This document shows, piece by piece, positions 1-14,819 of a stretch of 64,000 bases of DNA. Within the stretch, counting starts at the first letter, position 1. The number at the start of each line of letters is the position of its first letter. The DNA lies in NCBI RefSeq assembly GCF_022539315.1, contig NC_066329.1:4749072-4813071 (forward strand). Direction: 5' to 3'. The notes under the pieces were generated by a model that did no database searches, was not told where the DNA came from, and was given only the letters and a program-made list of their open reading frames with translations. The DNA comes from Serinus canaria. Its lineage: Eukaryota > Chordata > Aves > Passeriformes > Fringillidae. The position numbers and the translations under genes are program-made.

Positions 1-1027
1 AGAGGAAAATAGCCCGAGCCCCGAGGGGGAAGCGGTTTTTTGGAGACCGAGGGCAGAAGGGTACAGACCCCTCCCTTTTCACCCCCAAATTTTTTACGGT
101 GAAGGATGCGAGGAGCAGAGAGGGGCACGGGAGAGCTGCAGAGAGCGGGCGCTGCGCATCCAGAGCCTCTGCGCTCAACGCAGGCGAACGCAAAGTTGTA
201 ATTCACAGACAACAAAAAAATCAAAGCCCCTTTTTTTGGCTCCTTCCCTTCCTTCCACTTGACTTAACAATCGTAAATTCGCCGTTTGCCACTCTCCCAA
301 ATATACCACCTTCATCGCAAGCGACAATAAACCAGCAGCAATGGAAAGGCAGCGTTTGCAGTGCTGCAAAACTTTCTCACACGGGCTTTTCCAGCCCTTC
401 CAGTTAAATTCAAGCGAGATACCCCTCTCTGACCAGAGCATATTTCTGTACCACAAAAAATAATAAAACACTGCAGGATGCAAAAAAAAAATCATAATAT
501 AATAATAATAGGAACCAGACGTGCTCTCCAGACATATTGCCAATTGCTGTTAAAGGAGCTAAAACAGCACAAAGGCCAGGAAGAATTACAAAATCTCAGC
601 CCTGCTGCTCTCCCCACTCTGTCTTTCGACACACGGAGCCGAGTCTCTTTTATTAATTTTTTTTCCCTGATGCATCTTAGATTAAATCCACACTAAGAGC
701 AGCAAACCCCACCCCATCCCTTTCCTCATGCTGGAGAGATATACTGGGGGGAAAAAAACGTAGAAAACCCCTAAACATTCTCCCCCTCACCCCCAGTCCT
801 CCCTCCTTTTAATTGCCTTCCCCGAGGTCAGTACTATGAGAGTGCTCGACCCCCTCCCCCAGCGCCTTCCCCGAAGTTGGATCAAGGAGATTTTGGGGGA
901 AAAGATGAAGGAGGAGAGAGAGAGAGAAGAGCGGGATGGGCTTCGTGAGTTTTAAGGGAACAATGCAGAGTAAAAGTTCTCTTAAAAGCCAAAACACGTA
1001 AAACAAATCCTCTCTTAATCTCCTTAC
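1..1027 (-). other. TBX3: TBX3 intron 3, partial
   Basis: Noncoding. Only the donor side of the intron is present (GTAAGG at 1027-1022), so the intron is at least 1027 nt. I searched by eye for the conserved exon 4 residues (TQLKIDNNPFAKGF) on the minus strand and did not find them. The contents are unremarkable mixed sequence with short A and T runs. Confidence 0.85.
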
Positions 1028-4912
<3,885 letters not shown>

Positions 4913-4941
4913 CTACTGTTGGAGTAGTCCCGGAGTGGTTT

Positions 4942-5001
4942 CTAACAGCACATCACGAAGAAGAAAAATTAAGATAATAATAATAACAGCAATAAAGCAC
5001 C

Positions 5002-5032
<31 letters not shown>

Positions 5033-5801
5033 TTGGGGGAAACAAGCTCTAAACGGCACAGTACATGAAGGAGAGGCAGAACTTCTACAGCCTACAACTT
5101 CCCGAGCCGGGGCACATCCCCAGCCCTCGGGACAGCGGATTAACAGGATTGTTCATTATTAGTCTTGCTTTTTCTCGTGTTCCGTCTCAGAGGCTTTGTT
5201 TTGCTTTTTAGTTGTTCGCGTTTTTTTTCCTGAGTGGAAGTCCTTGTGCTGGAAAAGAAACGCCGAAGAAGGGAAGAAAAAAAATCCACCGGGTTCGCTG
5301 TCTGCTCGTGGTGCCGCAGAAGAGCTGGACAAGCCGAAGTCCTTTTTTTTCTTCTTCTTCTTTTTTTCTCTTAGTCCCAATCCCCCTTCTCTTCTTCCTT
5401 GGCGGACGGTGACGGCTCGAAGCGAGGTTTTCTTTTTGGGTGGCTGGCTCTCTTCCCCCTCCCCCCCACCCCTCCACCTTTCCTCCGTACGGTCAGGCTG
5501 CAGAGCAGAGGCTGGGGAAGGAGGGAAAGCAGAAAGAAGCAAACAAACCCACCCCCCCTCGCCGGCCGAGGAAGGCTCCTGAGCAACCTTCAGCAGCAAC
5601 TTGTAGGAAAATCTCGTTTCCGCCTCGCCTTCCTCACTCCCCAAGCAGGAGCTGGTCAGGGTGTCCTGATTTCCATCAGGATCTCTTCTTTCTTTCACCC
5701 TCCTCCTTTTTTTTTTTTTTTTTTTAATTTATTTTTCCCTCTCTCTTTCTCTTTCGCTGTGCCTTAAAAAAAATCTGCCAGAATTATACTGTTGTCTCCA
5801 T
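4942..5801 (-). other. Cluster of five short upstream ORFs
   Basis: On the minus strand, every ATG I can find between 5930 and the TBX3 start opens a very short frame that closes before the main ATG. They lie at 5784-5801 (METTV), 5656-5676 (MEIRTP), 5085-5156 (23 codons, MNNPVNPLSRGLG..., with a second in-frame ATG), 5049-5066 (MYCAV) and 4942-4953 (MCC). The last stop lies 50 nt before the TBX3 ATG. If the leader is unspliced, such uORFs commonly reduce or condition main-frame translation. No function is claimed for the peptides. Confidence 0.55.
5002..5029. repeat. Poly-A run (28 nt)
   Basis: Uninterrupted A run on the plus strand, U28 in the sense of the TBX3 leader. It lies about 110 nt upstream of the start codon, with no retroposon body attached. 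Confidence 0.9.
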
Positions 5802-5902
5802 AAAAGAGAGAGAAAGTGAGAGGGAAAGAGAAAGGAAGAGAAAAAAGGGGGAGGGAGAAAGAGAGGAAAAGAGAAAGAGAGAGAAGAGAGAGGGAGAAGG
5901 AG
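5802..5902 (+). repeat. Polypurine tract at the TBX3 promoter
   Basis: 101 nt of A and G on the plus strand with a single T at 5817, leaving 85 uninterrupted purines (5818-5902). GAGA-type words dominate. Polypurine-polypyrimidine tracts near promoters can adopt triplex forms and bind GA-repeat factors. Here it would be either core promoter or the first part of the 5' UTR. Confidence 0.85.
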
Positions 5903-6112
5903 CCTCTCGGCTCTGAGAATTCCCTGTGAGTCTGTGCTCTGCGTGCACCCGATCGTAGGGATGTGTTGTGGGTTACAGGGGAGCTGGAGCCGCCTTGATT
6001 GGCTCTTTGACGCTTTCGGACCAATTGTGAGGCTCCATAGGCGGGGTTCTGACAGCTCGGGTGGAGGGGGACAGCGCCGAGTTATAAAAAGAAGGTGTCG
6101 GAAACTGTAACG
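5903..6112. promoter_or_regulatory. TBX3 promoter zone, probably bidirectional
   Basis: On the minus strand a CCAAT box (6002-5998, in GAGCCAATCA) faces TBX3; a start 60-100 bp downstream would fall near 5900-5940. No TATA box was seen in that direction, which is common for a CpG-island developmental promoter. On the plus strand a second CCAAT (6021-6025) precedes a TATA box (6083-6091), and a GC-box-like AGGCGGGG lies between. The layout is typical of a divergent promoter. The exact start sites need transcript data. Confidence 0.6.
6083..6091 (+). promoter_or_regulatory. TATA box pointing away from TBX3
   Basis: TATAAAAAG on the plus strand, 58 bp after a CCAAT box, with a predicted start near 6112-6120. 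No coding frame follows, so any transcript would be noncoding. Human TBX3 has a named antisense transcript (TBX3-AS1), which makes a divergent noncoding RNA plausible. It is not demonstrated here. Confidence 0.45.
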
Positions 6113-6159
6113 CTGCAGCAAAGCATCACTAGTACTTCGGGCCGTGTGAATATGTCAAC

Positions 6160-6830
6160 ATGATCAGAGGGGAGGGAGCAGGGAGGGAGGAGGGAAGGGG
6201 CCGGCAGCGCCCGCCTCTAGGGGGGTGCTGGGGGCCGCCTCGCCCCCCGGCCCCGGCCTCCCGCCGCCCCGGCAGCCTGGGCACTGCCCGGCCGCTCTCC
6301 CCCGGTAGGAGCTTCCCGAGCGCCGGCAGCGGGGGGGGCTCCACGCGTGGCGGTGGGGGGTTCCGAAGCTGCTCTCCCCCCTTCCCCAAACGCCGCCGGT
6401 ACCGTAGCGGGTTCCCCCCGTGTCCCCCCCCCGGCCCGGAGCCACCTCGGGAGGCCGCCGCGCCGCACGCCCATGCCCGCCGCGGCTGCCGCCGGTCCCC
6501 GCGGCCGCCGCGTCGGTGTCACCCCCCTGCCGCTGCCCCCGCGCCGTTTCTCCCCTCCCCGGCAAAGTTGCTTTCTTTAAACGACACCTCCAGGCCGGGA
6601 GCAGGGCGCTTTCCTTCCCCCCGCGAATCTGGGGGGTGAGCTCCGGGGCTCGGGGGTGGCTCTGAGGCTCTTCCCCCGCTCGGAGCTCGGCTCCGGCTGC
6701 TCCAGCGGCCGCGGCCGCCGCTGTTATTGTTGTGGTGGGCGGCTGGAGGCTGCGGCGGGCGGGCCGCCGCTGGCTCAGCTCCGGCCCCGGCGGCTGCTGA
6801 TCGAAGCGGGTGCGCGCAGGGAAGCGGGAG
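6160..6830. promoter_or_regulatory. CpG island upstream of TBX3
   Basis: Very GC-rich with many CG dinucleotides, for example the stretch around 6425-6545. It abuts the promoter. Open frames of 140-230 codons exist on both strands at the same place, which reflects the scarcity of stops in GC-rich DNA. They are low-complexity Pro/Arg/Ala/Gly strings and not genes. Confidence 0.75.
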
Positions 6831-7449
6831 GCCGCTGGAAAATGGGATTTCAATGCATTTTATTATTCCTTTTTTCTTCCTTTCTTTGGCGTTGCCGATT
6901 AAGGCCACTCGGCTGTCACCGGCGCCGACAGGGTTACGCTCCCACACCCCTCCTCTTCCACGAGGTGCGCGGGGAGGAGACGGGAAGTGCGGCTTTCCCT
7001 GCGCCCGGGCCGGGGCAGCGCCGGGCGGGGGGGGGGGCCAGCTCCGGGTTAACCCGGGCTCGCATGGAGACAGCCACCCCCCGGGAAAGGCGTCACGCGT
7101 GGGTCTGATCCGAGAGAGGGAAGAGCCGGGCAGGATCCTCCTGGGAAGTTTCTGGGGAGATATATTCCTTTTGGGGCGGGGGGGGGGGGTGCTGCTGGTA
7201 ATGGGTGTGTGACAGTGCAGGGCAGTAAGAGGGGGCTTGGGACTGTGCGTGTCGTGGGCATGCAGGGCGCGGAGCGCCCACGCGTGTCAGGCAGAGGGTA
7301 TCCCAGCGCTGGGAGGTGCCGAATCACCAGCCTGCCCTGGGGATGGAGGGGGAATCTCCTGACGCCCCCCACCCTGCTTTAAACAGGGCAGGATAATCCT
7401 CAGGGAGCGGAGCGGGGGAGCGCGGGGGCTCGGCGCTGGCTGTGCGCAG
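6831..7449. other. GC-rich noncoding DNA with long G runs
   Basis: No gene. G runs of about ten occur near 7027-7036 and 7180-7190. A short AT-rich patch at 6840-6900 interrupts the CpG-rich sequence. Confidence 0.6.
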
Positions 7450-7610
7450 ATGGGAGCGGAACCTCTAAAGTGATTAGCTCTTCTAACATTGCATTTTTGA
7501 CGCACATGGTTAAGAGCGCTTGGCGCCAGCTTGGTGAAGTCCCTGTAGTAACCAGCGTCTAGGATCGCTTTGCATTCACCAAAATATCTCCCCTTTAGTC
7601 GGGGGTGGGG
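7450..7610. promoter_or_regulatory. Candidate conserved element
   Basis: Balanced composition inside GC-rich flanks, with packed motif-like words: AGTGATTAGCTC, TTGGCGCCAG (E2F/NFI-like), CACATGG and TTTGCATTCACC. The minus strand is open here within a 155-codon frame reading GECKAILDAGYYRDFTKLAP. I do not recognise that protein, so a regulatory element is the more likely reading, but a coding exon is not excluded. Confidence 0.35.
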
Positions 7611-7879
7611 GTGAAAAGAGGAGGAGGGAGGAAAGGAAGCGGTAGTAATGCGTTCAAAGAGGATGAGGGGGAGAAGTCTGATGTGTTTCACGAAGCCAGG
7701 AGCCTGGTTACCCGCGCAGCGCTCGGCTGCGCTGTGCGGCTGCTTATCGACCAAGAGAGCGAGTCTTTCTAGCCTCTGCTCGGAGCCGGTTCTCGGGCTC
7801 CTGCCACGGTGGGAACCCCCAAAGCCTCTGCCTTCCCTTTATCAGCGTCCACAGCAAACGCCCGGCGGCCTCAAGAAGT

Positions 7880-8110
7880 TTGCTGCAATTTACTCCAAGT
7901 GGGCTGCCGCTGTCTCACGGCGACCGGGAGGTGCCCGCGGGCTTCCGCGGGACAAGCGCTGCCGCCCCCGGCCCCGCCGCGCCCCGGGCCCCCGCGCCCG
8001 CCCCGCCGGAGCGCGCCCCCGGCGCCGCGGCAGAAACCGGAGTCGCTGCCGCCCTCCGCGCCTGCCCCGCACCTTGCGCCGCGCTCCGCACCCACCCGCG
8101 CAAGAAAATA
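7880..8110. other. CpG-rich block
   Basis: Dense CG-rich sequence (about 7920-8100) lying between two candidate elements. No gene. Several overlapping open frames of 60-180 codons are compositional. Confidence 0.6.
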
Positions 8111-8480
8111 AAATGTTTGCCGCTTATGATTTCCAATTCCAGCGTCTGGCTAATGGCGTGCCAACTTCCGCCAGTTCCGAGTGACCTCCCCGACGAAGCC
8201 CCCCGGAGACTCGTATTATGAAGGGAGGCTGCACTAATCTAAGATCAAAAGCGGGAAGGTGCGAACAGTCTTTGTCTCCCTTCGGCCGCCTCATTCCCCC
8301 TTCTGTGTGTGATAAATCTACCCTGGCGCCGACTGCGCGCTGGATGATTAATTTGCAAGCAAACAAAAGGGACCTGATGGCCAGCCATCTTAGTTAAATA
8401 TTGGCCAGTGCTTCCAGCTACTTGTTAGCCTCCTCTTTGCCTGAAATAAATAAGCCAGGCGCAGAAGTAAATAAATAAAT
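8110..8480. promoter_or_regulatory. Candidate enhancer about 2 kb upstream of the promoter
   Basis: Motif-dense and less GC-rich than its flanks. It includes GATGATTAATTTGCAAGC (homeodomain/POU type), GCAAACAAA (forkhead), GCCATCTT (YY1 core) and TTAAATATTGGCCAG (NFI half-site). A short AAAT repeat follows at 8468-8482. The call rests on composition and motifs only. Confidence 0.4.
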
Positions 8481-8482
8481 AA

Positions 8483-10984
8483 GGAGAGACCCGTAGAAAT
8501 GAATGACAAAGCGAAGGGATGGTACGGGAGTAAGGAGGAAAAAAAAAAAAAGAAGAAGAAAAAGAGATCAGGGTGTCTGACGGTGAAGCGGGAGCGGGTG
8601 GAGGTGGGAATTGGGGCTGGTGGCGGGGGGAGCCAGGGTGATAGCACGCCAAGATAGCCGGCTGCCCCCGCGCCTCCCGGCCTGTCTGCAGCCTGGGCTT
8701 GCACCAAGGCCGACACTATCTTGGCTCTTCAAAGAGGCATGAAAGGTCTCTGCTGTCTCCCCGGAGAGCGGCCAGGCCGGGGCTCTCTAATCTCGGAGCA
8801 CAAGAGCTAAAGGCCAGGGCGGGGGGAGCGGCTCCCACCCTCCCCAGCTCTTCTTCACTGCACCATCGCCAGCACCTCGATGGGTTTTCCCCGGCTGAAT
8901 CCAGACCCCGGGTCTGTGGTGGCTGAGTGGCTGGGAAAGCTCCGCTTCCTCGGATTTCACCCTCCTAAGCAACTTTTAGCGTTTGCACGAGAGCTCGGCG
9001 CTGCAGCGAGCATTCCCCGTGCATATGTGTTAGAGGTGTAGGAGGAGAGGCTTTGGTTCTCTCCCGGTGGCCTGAAGAGCCAGCTGGAGGAAGGAGCAAG
9101 AGGAAAATAAAGGCAGCCCAGCTTTCGGGCCCACACGTCCTCTCCCAGGCCTGCGGGAGCAGCTCCGAGGCGTGTGTGCGTGCGTGGAGGGGCTGTGAGT
9201 GCTCCACGGCCTCTGCGGAGGTGCGCCGTGGGTGTGTGGCACCGGGAGGGATTCGTGCCCTGGGGCACACCGCCAATCCCCGCTCCTACGGCAGCCCCTG
9301 AGGTGTCCCTGACACCCCCTCCATGTGCTGGGTGCTCTGCAGGAAAGAACAAGCCTCGGTGCACGGTGAGCAGGGCCAACGTGCACAGCCTGAGCGGGGT
9401 TTTGCATCCTATCTATGCATTTCCTTATCGCGCTGCCTGTTCCAAGCATCCCCAGGGGCCCAGACCCATCCTGCCTGCCAGCAGCTCTGCATCCTGCAGG
9501 ATTTATCCCTCTCCTCCCTCCCTTTCCCACGGCGATGCAACCTCTGCTCTGTCTCCAGCCCTTCAGGAGGCAACACCCCGGCGTGGCCACGCTGTGTTTA
9601 TCCAAAATAAAACACAGCGGGCTGGTTTACTTTGGCAGGTTTGCAGTAAATACTGGCTGGAGCACGGGGGGCATCTGGGGAGTGGTGATTACACGCTGAT
9701 TCCGAGGGAAAGTGTGCCCAGCCCCAGACAGGCCCTTCCCCAGCCCCACAGAAGGTGTCAGGAGACGAGGGCCGTGTTGACACAGATCCATCCCGGAGTG
9801 GCACTGCAGGCCACAAGCATAATGGAGCAGCTCCCTTAGGGAGCTCGTCTATACACTTGGATTATACAAACTGCTATGGGGAGAGTGGGGAATCACTGAA
9901 GCAGTTCTTTGCCTTGCCCTTTGGCAGAGCACTTCCTGCAATTACAAATTGGATTTCATGGAAAGCCTGGCCCAAAAACTTTAAAAAATAACCTGCCAGA
10001 GTCTAAAAAAGCATTGTGAGGCATTAAAAATATCAAGAATTAAATTCCCCACATCTTTCTCTGAGCAGACTCAGCCCCGTTGTGTTTCACTGAAATCACA
10101 AGGGCCGTTCCCAGCACTCAACAGAAGATCCCCCACCAGGAGGATCAGGCCCCCTTCCCAACACAGCTGAGCTAAGGGCTTTGCAGAGTTGGGGGAAACC
10201 CAGAGACAGCACTGCTTGTTGTAATACTGGGGGGAAAAAGAGAGGAAAGACCACTTGGAGAGCTTTCTCCTCCACCACCTCTCACTGGGATGAGCAATCC
10301 TCAGGGGAAGGATTGCTCGTGGCCCAGCCTGGTGGGAGCAGTGCAGCACTGAGTGTGGCAGGGTCAGGCAGTGCTGTCCCCCAACACGAGGTCACCACAC
10401 TGAGCACATTGAGCAGCCCTTCACAGCTCCCAGCTCCCCTCGCTCCTCCTGGGCACCCCGAGCCTGCTCGAGATCCTGCCAGCTGCTGGTTCTGCTGGAA
10501 GCCCAAAACATCAGGGCTCCAGGTACTCACATCACCAGCCCTACCCCAGTTCCTCCCCTCCCCACAAGACCTGCGTTCATCTATCCCCATCCCAGCTGCT
10601 CTGACATTCTCCAGTTGCCTCCACTTTGTCCTGCACTGGAAAAGAAAATAAAGGAGCACCAAGAGCAGCCTGCTGCAGCTCTCCCCTCTGCCTCGGGCCA
10701 GGCCCAGCCTCACCGACCAAGGCATGTCAGGGCACAGCAAGGTTTGGGGCTGGACCTCTTCCCTCCCAAGCTCACATCCCTTTTTACCTTTTCTGAGCCT
10801 TTTTTGCACCATTCAGCTTCTGCTTGCCACAAACCCACACTGCACTCACAGATCTGGCGACCCTTTCCACTCCCGATCTTATTCTTCTCACCAAGGTGCT
10901 GCTGGCAGAAACAAAATGAAAGCCCCGTTTCCTCCCTTGCCCTCTCTACACCCATCCTCCTGCTTCCACCACCGTTGGCCGAGC
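8483..10984. other. No gene seen; unique intergenic DNA
   Basis: A mixed A/G run sits near 8539-8563. The rest is moderately GC-rich single-copy DNA without recognisable exons, repeats or strong motif clusters. A small AT-richer patch at 9600-9660 and another at 9960-10050 are the only departures. Confidence 0.6.
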
Positions 10985-11205
10985 AGAAATTGTAAACAGA
11001 GTTCACTATTTGGATAGGGCTTTTTTTTTTTTAATACCCAAGCCATACATCCAGTTTGCCACTCAGGAAGTCGCGCTAATTGTCCTTTCCTATAGTCAAA
11101 CAGATCTATCTTTTCAATGCTGTCTTTGTGTCTCTGCGTGCGAGGGAGAAAGAGGGAACGAGTGGATACGTTTATTCAATTATTTAAACACACACACAAC
11201 ACAAC
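10985..11205. promoter_or_regulatory. Candidate regulatory element
   Basis: AT-richer block with GCGCTAATTGTCC, AAACAGATCTATC and TTATTCAATTATTTAAAC, ending in a short CA repeat. No coding signal. Confidence 0.35.
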
Positions 11206-11389
11206 AAGAGGGCCAAGGAGCGCCGGTTCCTCCCGCAGAAGCCCTCCAGCTCTCCAGACACGGCATTGCCCCCCCATCTCCCCGCAGACCCAGTAGAACA
11301 AGGCACTCGAGAGCACCCGGCAAAGAAACCGATTTTATCTGCTTTGACCATCAGCCGTGTTCTTTAACAACCCAGAACCGGAGCCTTTC

Positions 11390-11560
11390 CCATCTCCACA
11401 CGCCCCCCGGGCGCCTCCTCCGCGCCCCAGGCCCGGCGGGGCGGCGCAGCTTCCCCCGGGGCTCGGAGCGGGGCCGGAGCCCGGGAGGGGCTGAGGCTGA
11501 CCGGGCACACGGCAGAGGCTGGCTGCAGGTCAAGGAGGGGAGCCGGGAGCCTCTGGCACC
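11390..11560. other. Small CpG-rich block
   Basis: CG-dense stretch between two AT-richer candidate elements. No gene. Confidence 0.5.
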
Positions 11561-11574
11561 GCCACTGACACACG

Positions 11575-11850
11575 CTTTGCTCCCGTTTTCTTCAAGATGC
11601 CACCAAGTCACCCGATCATCGATTAATACCTCGGGCGGGGGGAGGACCAGCTGTTGCAAAAGGACATGGTAAATCTAATAGGGGCTGCTGTCAATAAAGA
11701 AATGACAGGGAAGAAGAATCGGCTTCTTAAAGTCTGCTGAACTAACACTCATCATGCAGCCGCGGACACGTATTCTCCATCGAAGCCTGGTATCCATTAC
11801 TATTTTCCTTACTAGGTTTCAATTAAAGAGCTGTAACCCCCACACGCACA
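11575..11850. promoter_or_regulatory. Candidate regulatory element
   Basis: Contains GATCATCGATTAATACC (homeodomain type), CTGTCAATAAAG (HOX/PBX type), AATGACAGG (MEIS type) and TTTCAATTAAAGAGC in a region of lower GC than both flanks. Inference from motifs only. Confidence 0.35.
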
Positions 11851-12179
11851 CCCCAAGGCAGGGCACACATGAAAGGGACGAGGAGGCAGCGGACAACTCC
11901 AGCCAGCCCCGAGCCTCTGACGTGCCCAAGCGAATTCCCCCGGCCCCGAGCGGCCGGGCCGGGGCTGAGCCGCGTCCCTGCGGGCAGCGGGACCCCGCAC
12001 CGGCACCGCTCCCTCCCGCCATGGGCTGCAGGAATTAAAAACTGCTCAAGGTGGAAGTTCCCCGAGCATCTGGGCAGCAGAGGAGCTCGGGGCGCAGCCG
12101 TGGGCACCCACAGCGTGACCGTGTTCCCAACAATTTCATTTCACTCTTCCTTTCTCGCGTGAAATAGATCCGAAATTAT

Positions 12180-12244
12180 CCCCAGCTCAAAAAAACCCCA
12201 AAACCAAAAAAACCCCAAAATCAAAACAAAACTTAACAAACTCC

Positions 12245-12276
<32 letters not shown>
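12180..12276. repeat. A/C-rich stretch followed by poly-T (27 nt)
   Basis: Repeated A-run plus CCCC words at 12189-12236, then T27 at 12250-12276. The A-rich and T-rich arms could pair. No attached retroposon body was recognised. Confidence 0.75.
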
Positions 12277-14180
12277 GTGAAAGACGGAAAAACTATTTTT
12301 TTTCCAAGGTCCCAGTTAGGAGGTTCGGGGCGGGAGGGGGAGGCTGGGAACGGGGTTTTTTTCCTCTCGTGGAGCCCCTCTGTGCGTTTGACCCTTGGCA
12401 TCTGCCTGCGAAGGGCGAGGGAAGGGCTTCACTGGCCCTCCCTTCAAGCGGGAGCTGCAAAAGGCGGGCGAAATGTGCCAGCTCGGCCCTGGGAAACTTT
12501 TGGGTAGCGGCAAATTTCTCTCAAAAACTTGACCGCTTCGGTCAGCCTGAAACCATCACCCGACGTGCAGGGCAGGGGGCTGCGGGCTCCCTCGGAGCGC
12601 CGCTCCACTGGATGTGGGGAACCGAGAAAATCCTTCCTCTTTCCCCACTGCTTCCATGCTGTCCCCACTGCCAGGGGACACCTTCCCGCGGGGGCTGAGC
12701 CAGTGGTTCAGCCCCTCACCCCTGCTTTGGGGTGCTGACAGCCCCGCCACCAGCCCCCGGCCCGTCGGGGCAGCGGCTCCCGCTGCGCTTCACCAAAATC
12801 TCCTCTACCCTCGCACATCCACGCACGATCCAGCAAAACCCTCCGGAGATCATTTCCGTGGGGAGCACGACAAGATGGAAGTAAATAATAATAATAATTA
12901 AGAAAAAAAAAAGCAGAAAAATAAATCAGGGGCTCCTCTCTGTCTCTGGGGCGTGGGAGGTTTTGTAGCGCGGTTTTATTTTAGTTTAGTATTTTGAACA
13001 AACTTCAGATTGATTTCCGGAAAGCGCAAAGGCGCACACATGGGAAAGTGAAAAAACCGGTCCTTCGAGGTCATCTGAGAAGGGGAGACGGGATCTGTAT
13101 CCTTCTTCCCCCCTGCCCCCCGCAAAAAAAAAAAAAATATAACAGAAGGGGAAAGATCCCATGTTTTTATACTTTAAAAGTACTTTGAATTATTTGCTTT
13201 TAATGGCACACGTGGCTGCAGCAAAGCGGGGCTCTGCTTTCGATCTTGCACTTGCTCCTTGCTTTTCTGTACATATATGCATGTGTGTGTATATACATTT
13301 CCAGGCTTTACAGTTCCCATTTCACGGCCAGGTTTTTCTCTCCTCGTCTCTCCACCCTTTCCCCTGGACCAAAAACAAGTCCCAGGCCACTCTTGCGCCT
13401 ACGGTAATTACTGTTCTGCTGGGATTCAGAAACGCGGGCAGAGCCGGCTTCTGCCACAGCGTTTCTTTGGAGCAGCAGGAGTGTTGCGAAAATTTATTAA
13501 ACCCAGATGATCCAGGAGTTGGGGCAGACTGAAAAGATTTCCAATTAAAGCCGAGAGGAGCAGAATACAACCAGCTCCGCGTCGCAGGTGTAAACTGCAT
13601 TTGTACAGCTCTTGCTGCTCTTCCCGGAGCGGCTCCTTCCCCTTGCTCTAACTGGGGTTAGAGGGGAAAGGTTTGGGGTTTTTTTCCCGCAGGAGATTTT
13701 GCTAGGGAGCCATCGGGCTCGGCCCGGCGCCGGGCTGCGCGGCGCGGAGCATCTTTCCCCGCGGTCGATGCGCGCCTGGGCGGCTCGGTGCCTGCAGCCC
13801 CCGCGGGGCCACCGGCTGCCACCTCCTAGCCCTGAAAATTCCCTGCTCACCTGTTGCTTCAGCCGCTTCTTTAATGACATGGGCTTAAGGGGAAGCTAAA
13901 ATGCTCACAAGCGGTCTCGGAAAAGCGGCGGCGGGAAGGAATGATTCCAGGTAGATGGGAGATGGGGGAGGATAAAACAGACGGGGAGCCGGGGCATCGC
14001 TCCTGATCCTCGGGACAAGGAAGGAAATGCCCTCTCACAGAGCACAGCCACTTTCTGCTCGTTTTGGTACCGCTTCTAGGGGGTGTTGGGAGCGTTAATT
14101 CCCCCCGAAAATTGGTTCCTTGCTCATCAGGAGTATTCAGGAGCCCAAATCACGTCGTGGTCCGTGAGAGCCACCCCCCT
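12277..14180. other. No gene; mixed intergenic DNA
   Basis: Alternates between CpG-rich blocks (12290-12830, 13680-13840) and an AT-richer part (12880-13560) with a short AAT repeat at 12885-12900 and an A run near 13123. No exon-like frames; the largest frames are about 120 codons and low in information. Confidence 0.55.
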
Positions 14181-14340
14181 TAAACGGCTTTTTTCTCCGT
14201 AGAGTGAGGCTTGACACACACTCCGGGCTCGGGGCACTCAACTTTCTGATGTTACAGTATAAATAAGGGGGAAAAGCATTAATGAATGTTTAATCCTTGT
14301 TTTCTTTAAATACCATTAGGACAATTGTCCGGACCCTGGG
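14180..14340. promoter_or_regulatory. Candidate element with TATA/MEF2-like box and SOX-type palindrome
   Basis: TATAAATAAG at 14258-14267 on the plus strand resembles a TATA box or a MEF2 site. GCATTAATGAATG follows. At 14319-14330 a perfect 12-bp palindrome GGACAATTGTCC contains two inverted SOX half-sites (ACAAT/ATTGT). It overlaps a second palindrome GTCCGGAC (14327-14334). Confidence 0.4.
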
Positions 14341-14819
14341 TCAGGGAAAAATGCTGTTCAGTGGAGACAGGAAGGCGACGGCTTGGAAGGAGAAGGGGGG
14401 ATTTGAAGAGCGAATAAGTGGGTGCATAGTGCCTGGAGCTCACCTTCTGCAAAGACAAGGTGTGATTAATGTCCGACACTTGTGGAGCCGTTTGTCCCTG
14501 CCCTGCCTCACAAATCCTGCTGCTCGTCCCCCGACAGAGAAGTAAGCAGAGCAGATTGTGAAGCCTCTGCACACTGGGACGGGGGTGGGAGAGGGGGAAA
14601 AGAGAAAGAACATACAAGACAAGCCCGTCCCAAGAGCTGGAGTGGGCAGAGTATTACATGTACAAACATCCAAACAAGATTCTAGCAGTACAAAGCGTCG
14701 GAAAATCCAGAGCAGCCACATAAAAAGAGAAGTTAAGTAGGAAGTGGTGTAAAAGTGTTGTCATTTATTTTGCCTTCCCTTACAGATGTTCTGCATAAAG
14801 CCCTATCTTAATGAGACGG

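Noticed and set aside
5159..5767. Overlapping Lys-, Phe- and Pro-rich frames in the TBX3 leader
   Set aside because: Produced by poly-A, poly-T and CT-rich stretches; the region is better explained as 5' UTR.
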